Part shown: positions 1-6,931 of the stretch, in pieces
How positions within the stretch are numbered: the stretch's first letter is position 1
Layout of the letters: each line of letters begins with the position of its first letter
Origin: Pseudomonadales bacterium
GTDB lineage: Bacteria; Pseudomonadota; Gammaproteobacteria; Pseudomonadales; Pseudohongiellaceae
Direction: 5' to 3'
NCBI GenBank assembly: GCA_031277435.1
Contig: JAITMI010000351.1
Span: 1-11,401, forward strand
Length of the DNA stretch: 11,401 nucleotides
Made by a program: the position numbers and the translations under genes
The notes under the pieces: generated by a model
Database searches by the model: none
Told to the model about the DNA's origin: nothing
The model's input: only the letters and a program-made list of their open reading frames with translations

Positions 1-1
1 C

Positions 2-400
2 TGCGCCGGCTGCCATGACGTGATGGACCCGCTGGGCCTGTCGCTCGAAAACTTCAACGCCATCGGCCAATGGCGCGACCGCGACAGCGATGCCGGCAAC
101 ATCCCCATCGATGCCAGCGGCCGTCTCGCCAGCGGCAAGCCGATCAACGGCGTGAACGATCTGCGCGCAGCCCTGGTGGCGCGGCCGGAGCAGTTCGCGC
201 AGGTGCTGGTCGAGAAGATGCTGATGTACGCCATCGGCCGCGGCATCGAAGCGCACGACATGCCGGCGGTGCGCGCCATCGTGCATCGGGCTGCCGCCGA
301 CGATTACCGCTTTTCCGCCATCATCGCCGGCATCATCGCCAGCGATCAGTTCCAGCTGATGTCGGTGCCGCAGGATGGCGCCGTGGTGGGGGCTCGCTGA
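2..400 (+). CDS. DUF1588/DUF1585 c-type heme protein, C-terminal fragment
   Basis: The reading frame is already open at the window edge, so only the last 132 residues are present and the true start lies upstream. The first visible residues are a heme-binding CAGCH motif followed by DVMDPLG, the pattern seen in the DUF1588 part of large multi-domain proteins (DUF1592/DUF1588/DUF1585) that resemble planctomycete-type cytochromes. The remaining residues, with MYAIGRGIE and a terminal SDQFQ-like stretch, fit the short C-terminal DUF1585 domain. The protein is probably periplasmic and binds heme covalently. Its enzymatic role is unknown. The stop is 28 bases before the next gene, a Tat-exported DUF1552 protein, and these two families are commonly neighbours, which supports one operon. 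Family assignment is confident; function is not. Confidence 0.85.
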   Translation, partial: CAGCHDVMDPLGLSLENFNAIGQWRDRDSDAGNIPIDASGRLASGKPINGVNDLRAALVARPEQFAQVLVEKMLMYAIGRGIEAHDMPAVRAIVHRAAADDYRFSAIIAGIIASDQFQLMSVPQDGAVVGAR

Positions 401-428
401 GCCGGGCCGCATAGAAGAGGAGAGAGCC

Positions 429-1748
429 ATGTATTTGAGCAAAAAATATCTGCCCCGCAGAACTTTTCTGCGCAGCGCGCTGGCCACCGTTTCCCTGCCG
501 CTGCTCGACGCCATGATTCCCGCTGGCACCGCGCTGGCGCAAACCGCCGCCAATGTACCGCCGCGGCTGGGTTTCATCTATGTGCCGCACGGCGCGGTGA
601 TGAGCAACTGGACGCCGGACAAAGTGGGCCGCGATTTTGAACTCAAATCGGTGCTGACGCCCTTCGCCAAGTACCAGGAGTATTTGACCATTGTGTCAAA
701 TTTGGAAAACCGGCGCGCTTACGGCCCGGTGCACGCCATCACGCCCGGCACCTGGCTCACCGGCGCCGCGCCGCGCGTCAGCCATGAACCGTTTGGCGGC
801 GTCACCATCGACCAGATCGCCGCGCAGCACATCGGCCAGGATACGCCGCTGCCCTCGATTGAAGTCGCCACCGAAGCTGGCGCTGGCGCTGGCGCCTGCG
901 ACCGCGCTTACGGTTGCAGCTACGCGGGCACGATTTCCTTCCGCACCCCCAGCACGCCGCTGCCGATGGAAAACAACCCGCGCAAATTATTCCAGACCCT
1001 GTTCGGCGTGGGCGACAGCGTCGCCGAACGCGAACGCATCGGCAAACAAACCGCCAGCATTCTCGACTTGATGCTGGAGGAAAGCGCCGCGCTTAATCAG
1101 CGGCTTGGCGCCGCCGACAAGATCGTGCTGGGCGATTACCTCGAAACCGTGCGCGAAGTGGAACGGCGCATCCAAAAAAGCGCTGAACATGATCTGTCGT
1201 ACATGGAACTGCCTGACGCGCCGCAAGGGATGCCCGGCGATTTCGACACCCTGCTCAACCTGCAACTCGATTTGATCGCGCTGGCTTACCAAGGCAATAT
1301 CACCCGCATCGCCAACATGATGGTGGCGGCGGAAGTGAGCAACCTCACTTACAACCAGATCGGGGTTTCCGACGCCTTCCATCCGCTGTCGCATCACCAG
1401 AACGATCCGAACAAAATCGCGCGGCTGTTGCGCATTCAGGAATATCACAGCACGCTCTTGGCCAAGTTCATCGACAAACTGGCCGCCCTGCCCGACGGCG
1501 ACAAGGGCACCATGCTCGACAATGCTTTGATTCTGTACGGCAGCAACATGAGCAATTCCAACGCGCATGACCACTGGCCGCTGCCTTCGGTCATCATCGG
1601 CAAGGCGGGCGGGCGTATCAAAGGCGGCCAGCACATCATGACCGCCGAGCGCACGCCGGTGTCCAACCTGATGCTGACTATTCTTGACCGCCTTGGCGTG
1701 CCGGTGGACGAGCTGGGCGACGCTACCGGCTTGATTGAGGAGGCATGA
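429..1748 (+). CDS. Tat-exported DUF1552 protein
   Basis: This is a 439-residue protein of the DUF1552 family, whose biochemical role is unknown. I start it at the ATG at 429, after a purine-rich AGAAGAGGAGAG ribosome site, and not at upstream in-frame codons that would overlap the previous gene. The N-terminus has a twin-arginine motif (PRRTFLR, residues 9-15), a hydrophobic stretch and a likely cleavage after ALA at 35-37, so export of the folded protein by Tat is expected. The C-terminal half carries the family's characteristic YGSNMSNSNAHDHWPLP (370-386) and a glycine-rich GKAGGRIKGG (391-400). The His/Asp/Asn cluster there could bind metal or an active-site ligand, which is inference. 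A short Gly-Ala run (GAGAGA, 151-156) comes from a triplicated GCTGGC DNA motif. The stop overlaps the start of the ankyrin gene by four bases, indicating translational coupling. Confidence 0.9.
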   Translation: MYLSKKYLPRRTFLRSALATVSLPLLDAMIPAGTALAQTAANVPPRLGFIYVPHGAVMSNWTPDKVGRDFELKSVLTPFAKYQEYLTIVSNLENRRAYGPVHAITPGTWLTGAAPRVSHEPFGGVTIDQIAAQHIGQDTPLPSIEVATEAGAGAGACDRAYGCSYAGTISFRTPSTPLPMENNPRKLFQTLFGVGDSVAERERIGKQTASILDLMLEESAALNQRLGAADKIVLGDYLETVREVERRIQKSAEHDLSYMELPDAPQGMPGDFDTLLNLQLDLIALAYQGNITRIANMMVAAEVSNLTYNQIGVSDAFHPLSHHQNDPNKIARLLRIQEYHSTLLAKFIDKLAALPDGDKGTMLDNALILYGSNMSNSNAHDHWPLPSVIIGKAGGRIKGGQHIMTAERTPVSNLMLTILDRLGVPVDELGDATGLIEEA

Positions 1749-3283
1749 GCGCGATGAAGCCCTCCATGAAACGCCCCATGAAATTTGCCATGAATTTTTC
1801 GTTCCAAAATACTCTGCGCGCCGCCATTCTTGGCGCGCTGTTTTTGAGCGGCAGCGCAATAGCGCAGGATGACGCGCAACAGGCGCTGCAACTCCTCAGC
1901 CAGGGCGACGCTTCCGCCGCCGGGGTCTTGCTCGCCAATGACGTCAACGCCGCGCAAAACGACGGCACTACCGCGCTGCATTGGGCGATTTATTATAACG
2001 ACGCCGATCTGGTGGCACGGTTGCTCAGCCGTGGCGCCAACGTCAACGCGCGCAATAATTATGACGCCACGCCGCTGTCGCAAGCCGCGCTTACCGGCAA
2101 CCCCGGCATTATTGACCAATTATTACGCGCTGGCGCGGACGCCAACGAGCGCGGCGCCGACGATCAAAGCGCCTTGATGATCGTGGCGCGCAGCAGCAAC
2201 GCCGCCGCCGCCAAAGTCTTGCTTGAGGGCGGCGCTGACCCCAACGCGGTGGAACGCTGGCGCGGCCAAACCGCGCTGATGTGGGCCAGCGCGCAGGCGC
2301 AGCCGGAAATGGTGGCGCTTCTGCTCGAAGCTGGCGCCGACCCCAACGCACAATCTTTACCGAACGATTGGGAACGCCAGGTCACCGCCGAACCGCGCAT
2401 GAAAGTCTTGCCGCCGGGCGGCATGACCTCTCTGCATTACGCCGCGCGCGAAGGCTGCGCCGAGTGCGCCGCGCTCTTGCTCGACGCTGGCGCCAGAATC
2501 GACCAAGCCGACCCTGATGGCGTCACGGCGCTGCTCTTGGCCACACTCAACGCGCAGTGGGACACGGCCAAGGTCTTGATCGAGGCCGGCGCCAATCTCG
2601 ACAAGTGGGATATTTACGGCCGCTCGCCGCTCTACGGTGCGGTGGATTACAACACCGTGCCGCACGGTGGCCGCGCTGACCGGCTTTCGGCTGATCTGAC
2701 GCCTAATATCGACATCATCCGCATGATTCTGGAACGCGGCGGCAATCCCAACTTGCAACTCAAACTCTTTCCGCCCTACCGCAGCCTGGGCGCGGATCGC
2801 GGCGCCGACGGCTTGCTACGCAGCGGCGCCACCGCGCTGTTTCGCGCCGCGCGCGGCGGCGACGCGGAGGCCACGCAATTATTGCTGGCGCACGGCGCCC
2901 TGGTGGATTTACCCAACGAAGACGGCATCACCCCGCTGATGGCCGCCAGCGGCTACCGCAGCAGCGGCGTCGATACCCGCGGCAAATTCCGCACCGAAGC
3001 GCAAGCCTACGCCGTGGTCAAACTGCTGCTGGAGGGCGGCGCCGATGTCAACGCCAGCGAAAGCTTCGGCCAAACCGCGCTCTTCGGCGCCGCCACCAGT
3101 GGCTGGAACACGGTAGTGCAACTCTTGGCCGACTACGGCGCCGACCTCGCCCACCACGACCAAGGCGACAGCACCCCCCTCGACGCCGCCCTCGGCCGCG
3201 GCAGCCGCATTGGCCGCGGCGGTGGCGGCGAGCAGCATGTGGAAACGGCGGCCTTGATTGAAAAATTATTGTCCGAAAAATAA
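1745..3283 (+). CDS. Exported ankyrin-repeat protein
   Basis: This is a 512-residue protein made almost entirely of ankyrin repeats. It has an N-terminal signal sequence with a basic, Met-rich start, a hydrophobic stretch around 24-38 and probable cleavage after SAIA (37-40). About ten repeats follow from about residue 44 to 510, recognisable by recurring TALHWA/TPL and LLEGGADPNA-type motifs (for example 76-101, 107-134, 175-202, 226-253, 259-286, 394-401 with 424-437, and 444-469). Two longer insertions interrupt the array (about 203-225 and 304-360). Ankyrin arrays bind other proteins, so this is probably a periplasmic scaffold or partner for the DUF1552 and heme proteins encoded just upstream. 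The ATG overlaps the DUF1552 stop (ATGA) and is preceded by GAGGAGG. In-frame ATGs a few codons downstream are possible alternative starts. The binding partner is unknown. Confidence 0.9.
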   Translation: MSAMKPSMKRPMKFAMNFSFQNTLRAAILGALFLSGSAIAQDDAQQALQLLSQGDASAAGVLLANDVNAAQNDGTTALHWAIYYNDADLVARLLSRGANVNARNNYDATPLSQAALTGNPGIIDQLLRAGADANERGADDQSALMIVARSSNAAAAKVLLEGGADPNAVERWRGQTALMWASAQAQPEMVALLLEAGADPNAQSLPNDWERQVTAEPRMKVLPPGGMTSLHYAAREGCAECAALLLDAGARIDQADPDGVTALLLATLNAQWDTAKVLIEAGANLDKWDIYGRSPLYGAVDYNTVPHGGRADRLSADLTPNIDIIRMILERGGNPNLQLKLFPPYRSLGADRGADGLLRSGATALFRAARGGDAEATQLLLAHGALVDLPNEDGITPLMAASGYRSSGVDTRGKFRTEAQAYAVVKLLLEGGADVNASESFGQTALFGAATSGWNTVVQLLADYGADLAHHDQGDSTPLDAALGRGSRIGRGGGGEQHVETAALIEKLLSEK

Positions 3284-3315
3284 TTGATGTTGATTACCAC
3301 TCCGTTTACCTCCAC

Positions 3316-3334
3316 GGCCCGGTCGAACCGGGCC
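3316..3334 (+). other. GC-rich hairpin upstream of the glycosylase gene
   Basis: A perfect 8-bp inverted repeat, GGCCCGGT / ACCGGGCC, with a CGA loop lies in the 65-base gap between the ankyrin gene and the glycosylase gene. It ends two bases before the GAGAGG ribosome site of the latter. No T-run follows on either strand, so it is not a classical intrinsic terminator. It could stabilise mRNA ends or limit access to the ribosome site; both are inference. Confidence 0.4.
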
Positions 3335-3348
3335 ATGAGAGGCCCGTC

Positions 3349-4050
3349 ATGACCCTCACCCCCTTCCGCGACATCATCGCCCTGGCCGAGGCGCGCAAAG
3401 GCGGCGCGCGCGAGCTGGCCAAGCGAGTGGGCGCGTCCAAGCCGCTCAGCGCGAAACGGCTTGCGGCGATTCCTGATGCGCGTTATCTCGCCATGATGAC
3501 CAAGTGCATCTTTCAGGCGGGTTTCAATTGGAAGGTGATCGAGCATAAATGGCGGGGCTTCGAGGAAGCATTTTACGGTTTCAACCCAAAGGGGCTGGCG
3601 CATCTTGCGCCGGAACAATGGGACGCCTACAGCGGCGACACCCGCATCGTGCGCAACCCCACCAAGATCCGCGCGGTGCTCGGCAACGCGAATTTCGTGT
3701 GGAATACCGCTGAACAATACGGCAGCTTTGGCCGCCGCTTCGCCTCTTGGCCGGCCAGCGACCAGATCGGCCTGATGGCCTGGCTGAAGCAGGAAGGCGA
3801 GCGATTGGGCGGCAATACCGGCATGTATTTCATCCGTTTCATGGGCAAGGACGGCTACATCATCAGCGCCGACGTCACCGCGCGCCTGCAAGCCAGCGGG
3901 CTTGCCATCGCCACCATCCCCAGCAGCAAACGCGATTTGCGCCAGGTGCAGGAGGCTTTCAACCAATGGCATGAGGAAACGGGCTTGAGTTATACCGAAT
4001 TGTCGCGCATTGCGGCGTGTTCGATTGGGCCGAACTATTTATCGGATTGA
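3349..4050 (+). CDS. Divergent 3-methyladenine DNA glycosylase I (Tag) family protein
   Basis: This 233-residue protein resembles DNA-3-methyladenine glycosylase I, which removes 3-methyladenine from alkylated DNA in the cytoplasm. The shared core is visible at QAGFNWKVIEHKW (56-68, matching QAGLSWITVLKKR of E. coli Tag as I recall it), then FEEAFYGFNP, IVRNPTKIRAVLGNA (100-114) and the helix-hairpin-helix-like GGNTGMYFIRFMGKDGY (154-170). Two Tag hallmarks look absent. The position of E. coli Glu38 appears to be Cys53, and the N- and C-terminal Cys/His zinc ligands are not seen. An extra N-terminal helix region and a C-terminal extension make it longer than the roughly 187-residue E. coli enzyme. 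It may be a Tag-like subfamily with altered activity. The ATG follows GAGAGG at 6-base spacing. The final codons lie inside the first copy of a 44-bp repeat. Confidence 0.75.
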   Translation: MTLTPFRDIIALAEARKGGARELAKRVGASKPLSAKRLAAIPDARYLAMMTKCIFQAGFNWKVIEHKWRGFEEAFYGFNPKGLAHLAPEQWDAYSGDTRIVRNPTKIRAVLGNANFVWNTAEQYGSFGRRFASWPASDQIGLMAWLKQEGERLGGNTGMYFIRFMGKDGYIISADVTARLQASGLAIATIPSSKRDLRQVQEAFNQWHEETGLSYTELSRIAACSIGPNYLSD

Positions 4051-4182
4051 CGCAGAGCGTCAATCCTGACGCCGCAGGCGCTTTATCGGACTGACGCGAA
4101 GCGTCAATCCTGACGCCGCGGGCGCTTTATCGGACTGACCCGGAGCGTCAATCCTGACGCCGCGGGCGCTTTACCGGGCTGA
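4037..4182 (+). repeat. Three 44-bp tandem repeats with nested inverted repeats
   Basis: Three consecutive 44-bp units occupy 4037-4080, 4081-4124 and 4125-4168, with a degenerate fourth start at 4169-4182. Each unit carries TGACGC, its inverse GCGTCA, then TGACGC again, so either of two overlapping hairpins could form, plus a small CGCC/GGCG stem. The first unit has a perfect TTGACGC-AGA-GCGTCAA stem, the second keeps six pairs, and the third has one mismatch. The first unit supplies the last codons and stop (TTA TCG GAT TGA) of the glycosylase gene. No transposase is nearby. It may act as a REP-like mRNA stabiliser or as a transcription attenuator before the heme-protein gene; the role is inference. 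Confidence 0.85.
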
Positions 4183-4262
4183 AACAAATTCCACTTTTAC
4201 ACAAAGCTTGCTGCACTTTTGCCATGTATCATTCGCGTTAAATTTTTTATGGAGCATTGCGC

Positions 4263-5591
4263 ATGTCGCCGTCTTTTTTGAAACGGATTTTGCCGTTCAC
4301 CGCGAGTCTGGCCTTGAGCGTGGGGCCTGCCGCTTCTCTGGCGCAATCGGCCTTGGGCGCGGAATATGAGGCCATCGGTTACGCCAAGGAGGCCACGCAC
4401 AATCCGGTGGCGCGTTTGCTGGCGCGGCTGCAAAGCGGTGAAACACAGTTAGAGTACAGCCCCACGCGCGGTTATTTTGATTCCTTCATCGCGGAACTGG
4501 GCATCGACCCAAGCTCGCAAGTATTGGTATTTTCGCCCACCAGTTTGCAATACCGGCTGATCAATCAACGCACGCCGCGCGGGCTGTATTTTGCCGACGA
4601 CATTTATATCGGCTTCGTGCAGCACAGCACTATCGTCGAAGTCGCCACCGAGGATGAATTGCTCGGCACGGTGTTCTACATCTTCAACAACGTCAAGGAC
4701 ACCACGCAGCCCTTGGTCCGCGAAAAAGATGGCCGCTGCCTGGTGTGCCACGACTCCAACGGCCTCGGCGTGGGCGGCGTACCGACGGTGATGGCGATGT
4801 CGGGCCTGTTCGATCAGCGCGGCAATCTCTTGCGTGATTTCAGCGCGGGCAACACCACCGATCAAACGCCGCTGGCGGATCGCTGGGGCGGCTGGTACGT
4901 CAGCGGCCAGCATGGCGCGCAGGGGCATCTGGGCAATGTTATTTTGAACGATGCGTCGCAATTGCCGCAAGTAGAGCAATTGCAACGCGGCAATCTCGAC
5001 AGCCTGGAAACCCTGTTCGATACCACGCCTTATCTACGCGCCACCAGCGACATCGTGGCGCTCTTGGTGCTTGAACATCAACTCACCGTGCAAAATCAGC
5101 TCACTTACGTGAAGTTCAAGGCGCCGATGGTGTTACAGCGCGCCGGCCACCCCGAAGCGCGCGACGCCGCTTCCTGGGACGCCTTGCCGCCCAATGGGCA
5201 GCGGGCGCTGCGGCGGATGCTCAACAAATTGGCGGATACCTTGCTGTTCGTCGATGCCGCGCCCTTCACTGAGCGCATCAGCGGCAACGCCGATTATGTC
5301 AACTGGTTCCAAAACCAAGGCCCGCGCGACGCGCAAGGCCGTTCACTGCGCGAATTCGATTTGAACACGCGCTTGTTCCACTATCCATTGAGTTATTTGG
5401 TGTTCTCGCCCAGCATTGATGCGCTGCCGCCTTACGCCAAGGATTATCTGTATCAAGAGCTCGCTTCCCGCCTGCAAAATGACGAGACGCTCGCCGCCAG
5501 CGAGCACGAACGCCACGCGGCGCTGGCAATTCTGGCCGCCATCAAGGATGATTTCGCGCCATACGCGGAGGCGGCGCGCGCGGTTGAGTAG
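4263..5591 (+). CDS. Exported monoheme c-type cytochrome-like protein of unknown function
   Basis: This 442-residue protein has a Sec-type signal peptide (basic KR at 7-8, hydrophobic core, likely cleavage after SLA at 25-27) and a single CLVCH heme-attachment motif at 159-163. That motif sits in the middle of the protein and not in a compact cytochrome c domain. Conserved-looking segments follow: SNGLGVGGVPTVMAMSG (165-181), DRWGGWYVSGQHG (206-218) and HLGN (222-225). The nearby histidines (217, 222) could provide the second axial heme ligand, which is inference. I recognise the pattern from uncharacterised exported proteins but cannot name a function. The ATG at 4263 follows GGAG at 8-base spacing; an in-frame TTG at 4257 has a poorer position. 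The nuclease gene begins 32 bases downstream, so the two may be cotranscribed. It could be a redox enzyme or an electron carrier. Confidence 0.8.
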   Translation: MSPSFLKRILPFTASLALSVGPAASLAQSALGAEYEAIGYAKEATHNPVARLLARLQSGETQLEYSPTRGYFDSFIAELGIDPSSQVLVFSPTSLQYRLINQRTPRGLYFADDIYIGFVQHSTIVEVATEDELLGTVFYIFNNVKDTTQPLVREKDGRCLVCHDSNGLGVGGVPTVMAMSGLFDQRGNLLRDFSAGNTTDQTPLADRWGGWYVSGQHGAQGHLGNVILNDASQLPQVEQLQRGNLDSLETLFDTTPYLRATSDIVALLVLEHQLTVQNQLTYVKFKAPMVLQRAGHPEARDAASWDALPPNGQRALRRMLNKLADTLLFVDAAPFTERISGNADYVNWFQNQGPRDAQGRSLREFDLNTRLFHYPLSYLVFSPSIDALPPYAKDYLYQELASRLQNDETLAASEHERHAALAILAAIKDDFAPYAEAARAVE

Positions 5592-5623
5592 CGCTGACGG
5601 CGCCCCGCCCAGAGGAGCCTGCC

Positions 5624-6223
5624 GTGTTCAAATTATTCTCGCTGTTTCGCCGCCGTAGCGCGTGGCGCTATCTCGTTCTTATACTGATCGGTCTCAGCAT
5701 TTACGAGTACCAGCAAAACGGCGCCGTTACCTGGTACGTCGGCCCGCTGCGCGAACTGCGGGAATTGTTTTACGACTACATCCCCGGCGCCGATGCGCCA
5801 AGCGAAACGCCGCCCGGCGATCTCAGTGGCCGCGTAACGGCGGTAGCCGATGGCGACACCTTCACCCTGCGCCTGCAAGGCCGCCGCGATTTGCGCGTGC
5901 GGCTATACGGCATCGACGCGCCGGAAAGTAATCAACCTTATGGTCCACAAGCGCGCGCCGCGCTCAGCGAGAAGCTGCTGGGCGAGGACGTGAATCTCGT
6001 GCTGCAAGATGTCGATAACTATGGCCGCCTGGTCAGCACCGTGTATTTTGAGGGCCGCGACATCAATCTGGAACAAGTGCAAAGCGGCCTCGCCTGGTGG
6101 TACAGCGATTACGCCCCCGACGACCGCGCCCTGCGCGACGCCGAAGCCGTGGCGCAACGCGGCAAAGTTGGCCTGTGGAAAGACGCCAAACCGGTTGCGC
6201 CGTGGGAGTGGCGGCGGCGCTAG
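5624..6223 (+). CDS. Membrane-anchored thermonuclease (SNase-like) family protein
   Basis: This 199-residue protein has one N-terminal membrane segment (about 15-27) after a basic start (RRRS), a linker, and a staphylococcal-nuclease-like domain from about residue 68. The catalytic pattern of the family is intact: DGDTFTL with acidic residues at 76 and 78, RVRLYGIDAPE supplying Arg93, Asp98 and Glu101, and DNYGR supplying Arg135. These match Asp21, Arg35, Asp40, Glu43 and Arg87 of the staphylococcal enzyme, a calcium-dependent phosphodiesterase that cuts DNA and RNA. The positively charged N-terminus predicts that the nuclease domain faces the periplasm. It starts with GTG, supported by AGAGGAG six bases upstream. 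The gene lies just after the exported heme protein and converges on yaiI with only 22 bases between. Family and active-site calls are firm; the physiological substrate is unknown. Confidence 0.9.
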   Translation: MFKLFSLFRRRSAWRYLVLILIGLSIYEYQQNGAVTWYVGPLRELRELFYDYIPGADAPSETPPGDLSGRVTAVADGDTFTLRLQGRRDLRVRLYGIDAPESNQPYGPQARAALSEKLLGEDVNLVLQDVDNYGRLVSTVYFEGRDINLEQVQSGLAWWYSDYAPDDRALRDAEAVAQRGKVGLWKDAKPVAPWEWRRR

Positions 6224-6245
6224 ACCTTCAGGTCCAATACTTTGT

Positions 6246-6695
6246 TCACTTGCAATACCGCGCCAACAAGGTATCCAGATGATTAGCGAATGCCTGACGG
6301 TCGCGTTGACTCAGCGGCGGCGGGCCGCCGCTTTGGATGCCGCTGGCGCGCAGGGTGTCGAGAAAATCGCGCATGTTCAGGCGGGGGCGGACGTTGCTTT
6401 CGGTCAATAATTCGCCGCGTGGGCTCAGCGCCAGCGCGCCTTTGGCGATGGCTTCGGCGGCCAGCGGAATGTCGCTGGTGATGATGAGATCGCCGGCTTG
6501 CGCGCGTTTGACGATTTCGTTGTCGGCTACGTCGAAGCCTTTGCCTACTTGCAAGCTGCGCAGGTTGCGTAGCGGGGGGATTTTTACCGCTTGGTTGGCA
6601 ACGAAGGTTATCACTACGCCGGTGCGTTCGGCGGCGCGGAACAGGATGTCGCGGATTACGCCGGGGCAGGCGTCGGCGTCTACCCAGATTTGCAT
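6246..6695 (-). CDS. yaiI: YaiI/YqxD family protein (DUF188, UPF0178)
   Basis: This 149-residue protein closely fits the DUF188 family, typified by E. coli YaiI at about 150 residues. The start at [11 protein letters not shown] is chosen because this motif opens family members; in-frame codons upstream would add an unrelated 22-residue tail. Family signatures are VDADACP (5-11), FVANQ (31-35), [13 protein letters not shown] (53-65), TSDIPLA (74-80) and [11 protein letters not shown] (91-101). The conserved aspartates (6, 8, 55, 58, 75) resemble the acidic metal-binding cluster of PIN/NYN-type nucleases, and a nuclease role has been suggested for the fold, but no activity is established here. 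It is predicted to be cytoplasmic. It is transcribed toward the nuclease gene. An inverted-repeat element lies upstream, between it and pqiC. Confidence 0.9.
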   Translation of the reverse strand: MQIWVDADACPGVIRDILFRAAERTGVVITFVANQAVKIPPLRNLRSLQVGKGFDVADNEIVKRAQAGDLIITSDIPLAAEAIAKGALALSPRGELLTESNVRPRLNMRDFLDTLRASGIQSGGPPPLSQRDRQAFANHLDTLLARYCK

Positions 6696-6755
6696 GTGTT
6701 TATCTCGAAATTGAAACCGGGCTACTCCTTTCCCTGCCGTCGCAAAACTTCTCCG

Positions 6756-6849
6756 TGTCATTCTGCGCGCAGCGAAGCGGAGTCGCAGAATCCACTAACA
6801 CCGTAAAATCAGGCACCGCATGGATTCCGCGACTGCGCGCGGAATGACA
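6756..6849. repeat. Inverted-repeat element with covarying hairpins (MITE-like)
   Basis: Two arms in opposite orientation, 6756-6794 and 6821-6849, each begin (read inward) with TGTCATTC and end with GAATCCA. Each arm is itself a hairpin. The left stem is ATTCTGCG/CGCAGAAT (6760-6767 and 6784-6791) and the right stem is ATTCCGCG/CGCGGAAT (6824-6831 and 6838-6845). The T-A pair in one stem is a C-G pair in the other, a compensatory change. The left loop is about 10 bases longer. Similar TGTCATTC...GAATCC repeats are widespread in bacterial genomes. No transposase is present. It occupies much of the 236-base gap between pqiC and yaiI, where it could form a strong transcript structure. Confidence 0.75.
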
Positions 6850-6931
6850 GCTGAGAAATAAATCGTCCTTTTGCGACATCCTCCGTAAACGGGGGGAGTT
6901 AAAACTTTGCGTGGGCTGACAAACATGATGC

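Noticed and set aside
987..1859. A 290-codon minus-strand frame opposite the DUF1552 gene
   Set aside because: It is antisense to a well-supported gene and has no recognisable domain or ribosome site.
3133..3972. A 279-codon minus-strand frame across the ankyrin end and the glycosylase gene
   Set aside because: It covers two real genes on the opposite strand and shows no protein-family features.
4037..4182. CRISPR array
   Set aside because: The units are contiguous with no spacers, the repeat begins inside a coding sequence, and no cas gene is present.
4227..4232. TATCAT as a -10 box for the heme-protein gene
   Set aside because: No acceptable -35 sequence lies 16-18 bases upstream, so I did not call a promoter.
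6223..6234. Small GACCT/AGGTC inverted repeat between the convergent nuclease and yaiI genes as a bidirectional terminator
   Set aside because: A five-pair stem with a two-base loop and no adjacent T-tract is too weak to support a terminator.
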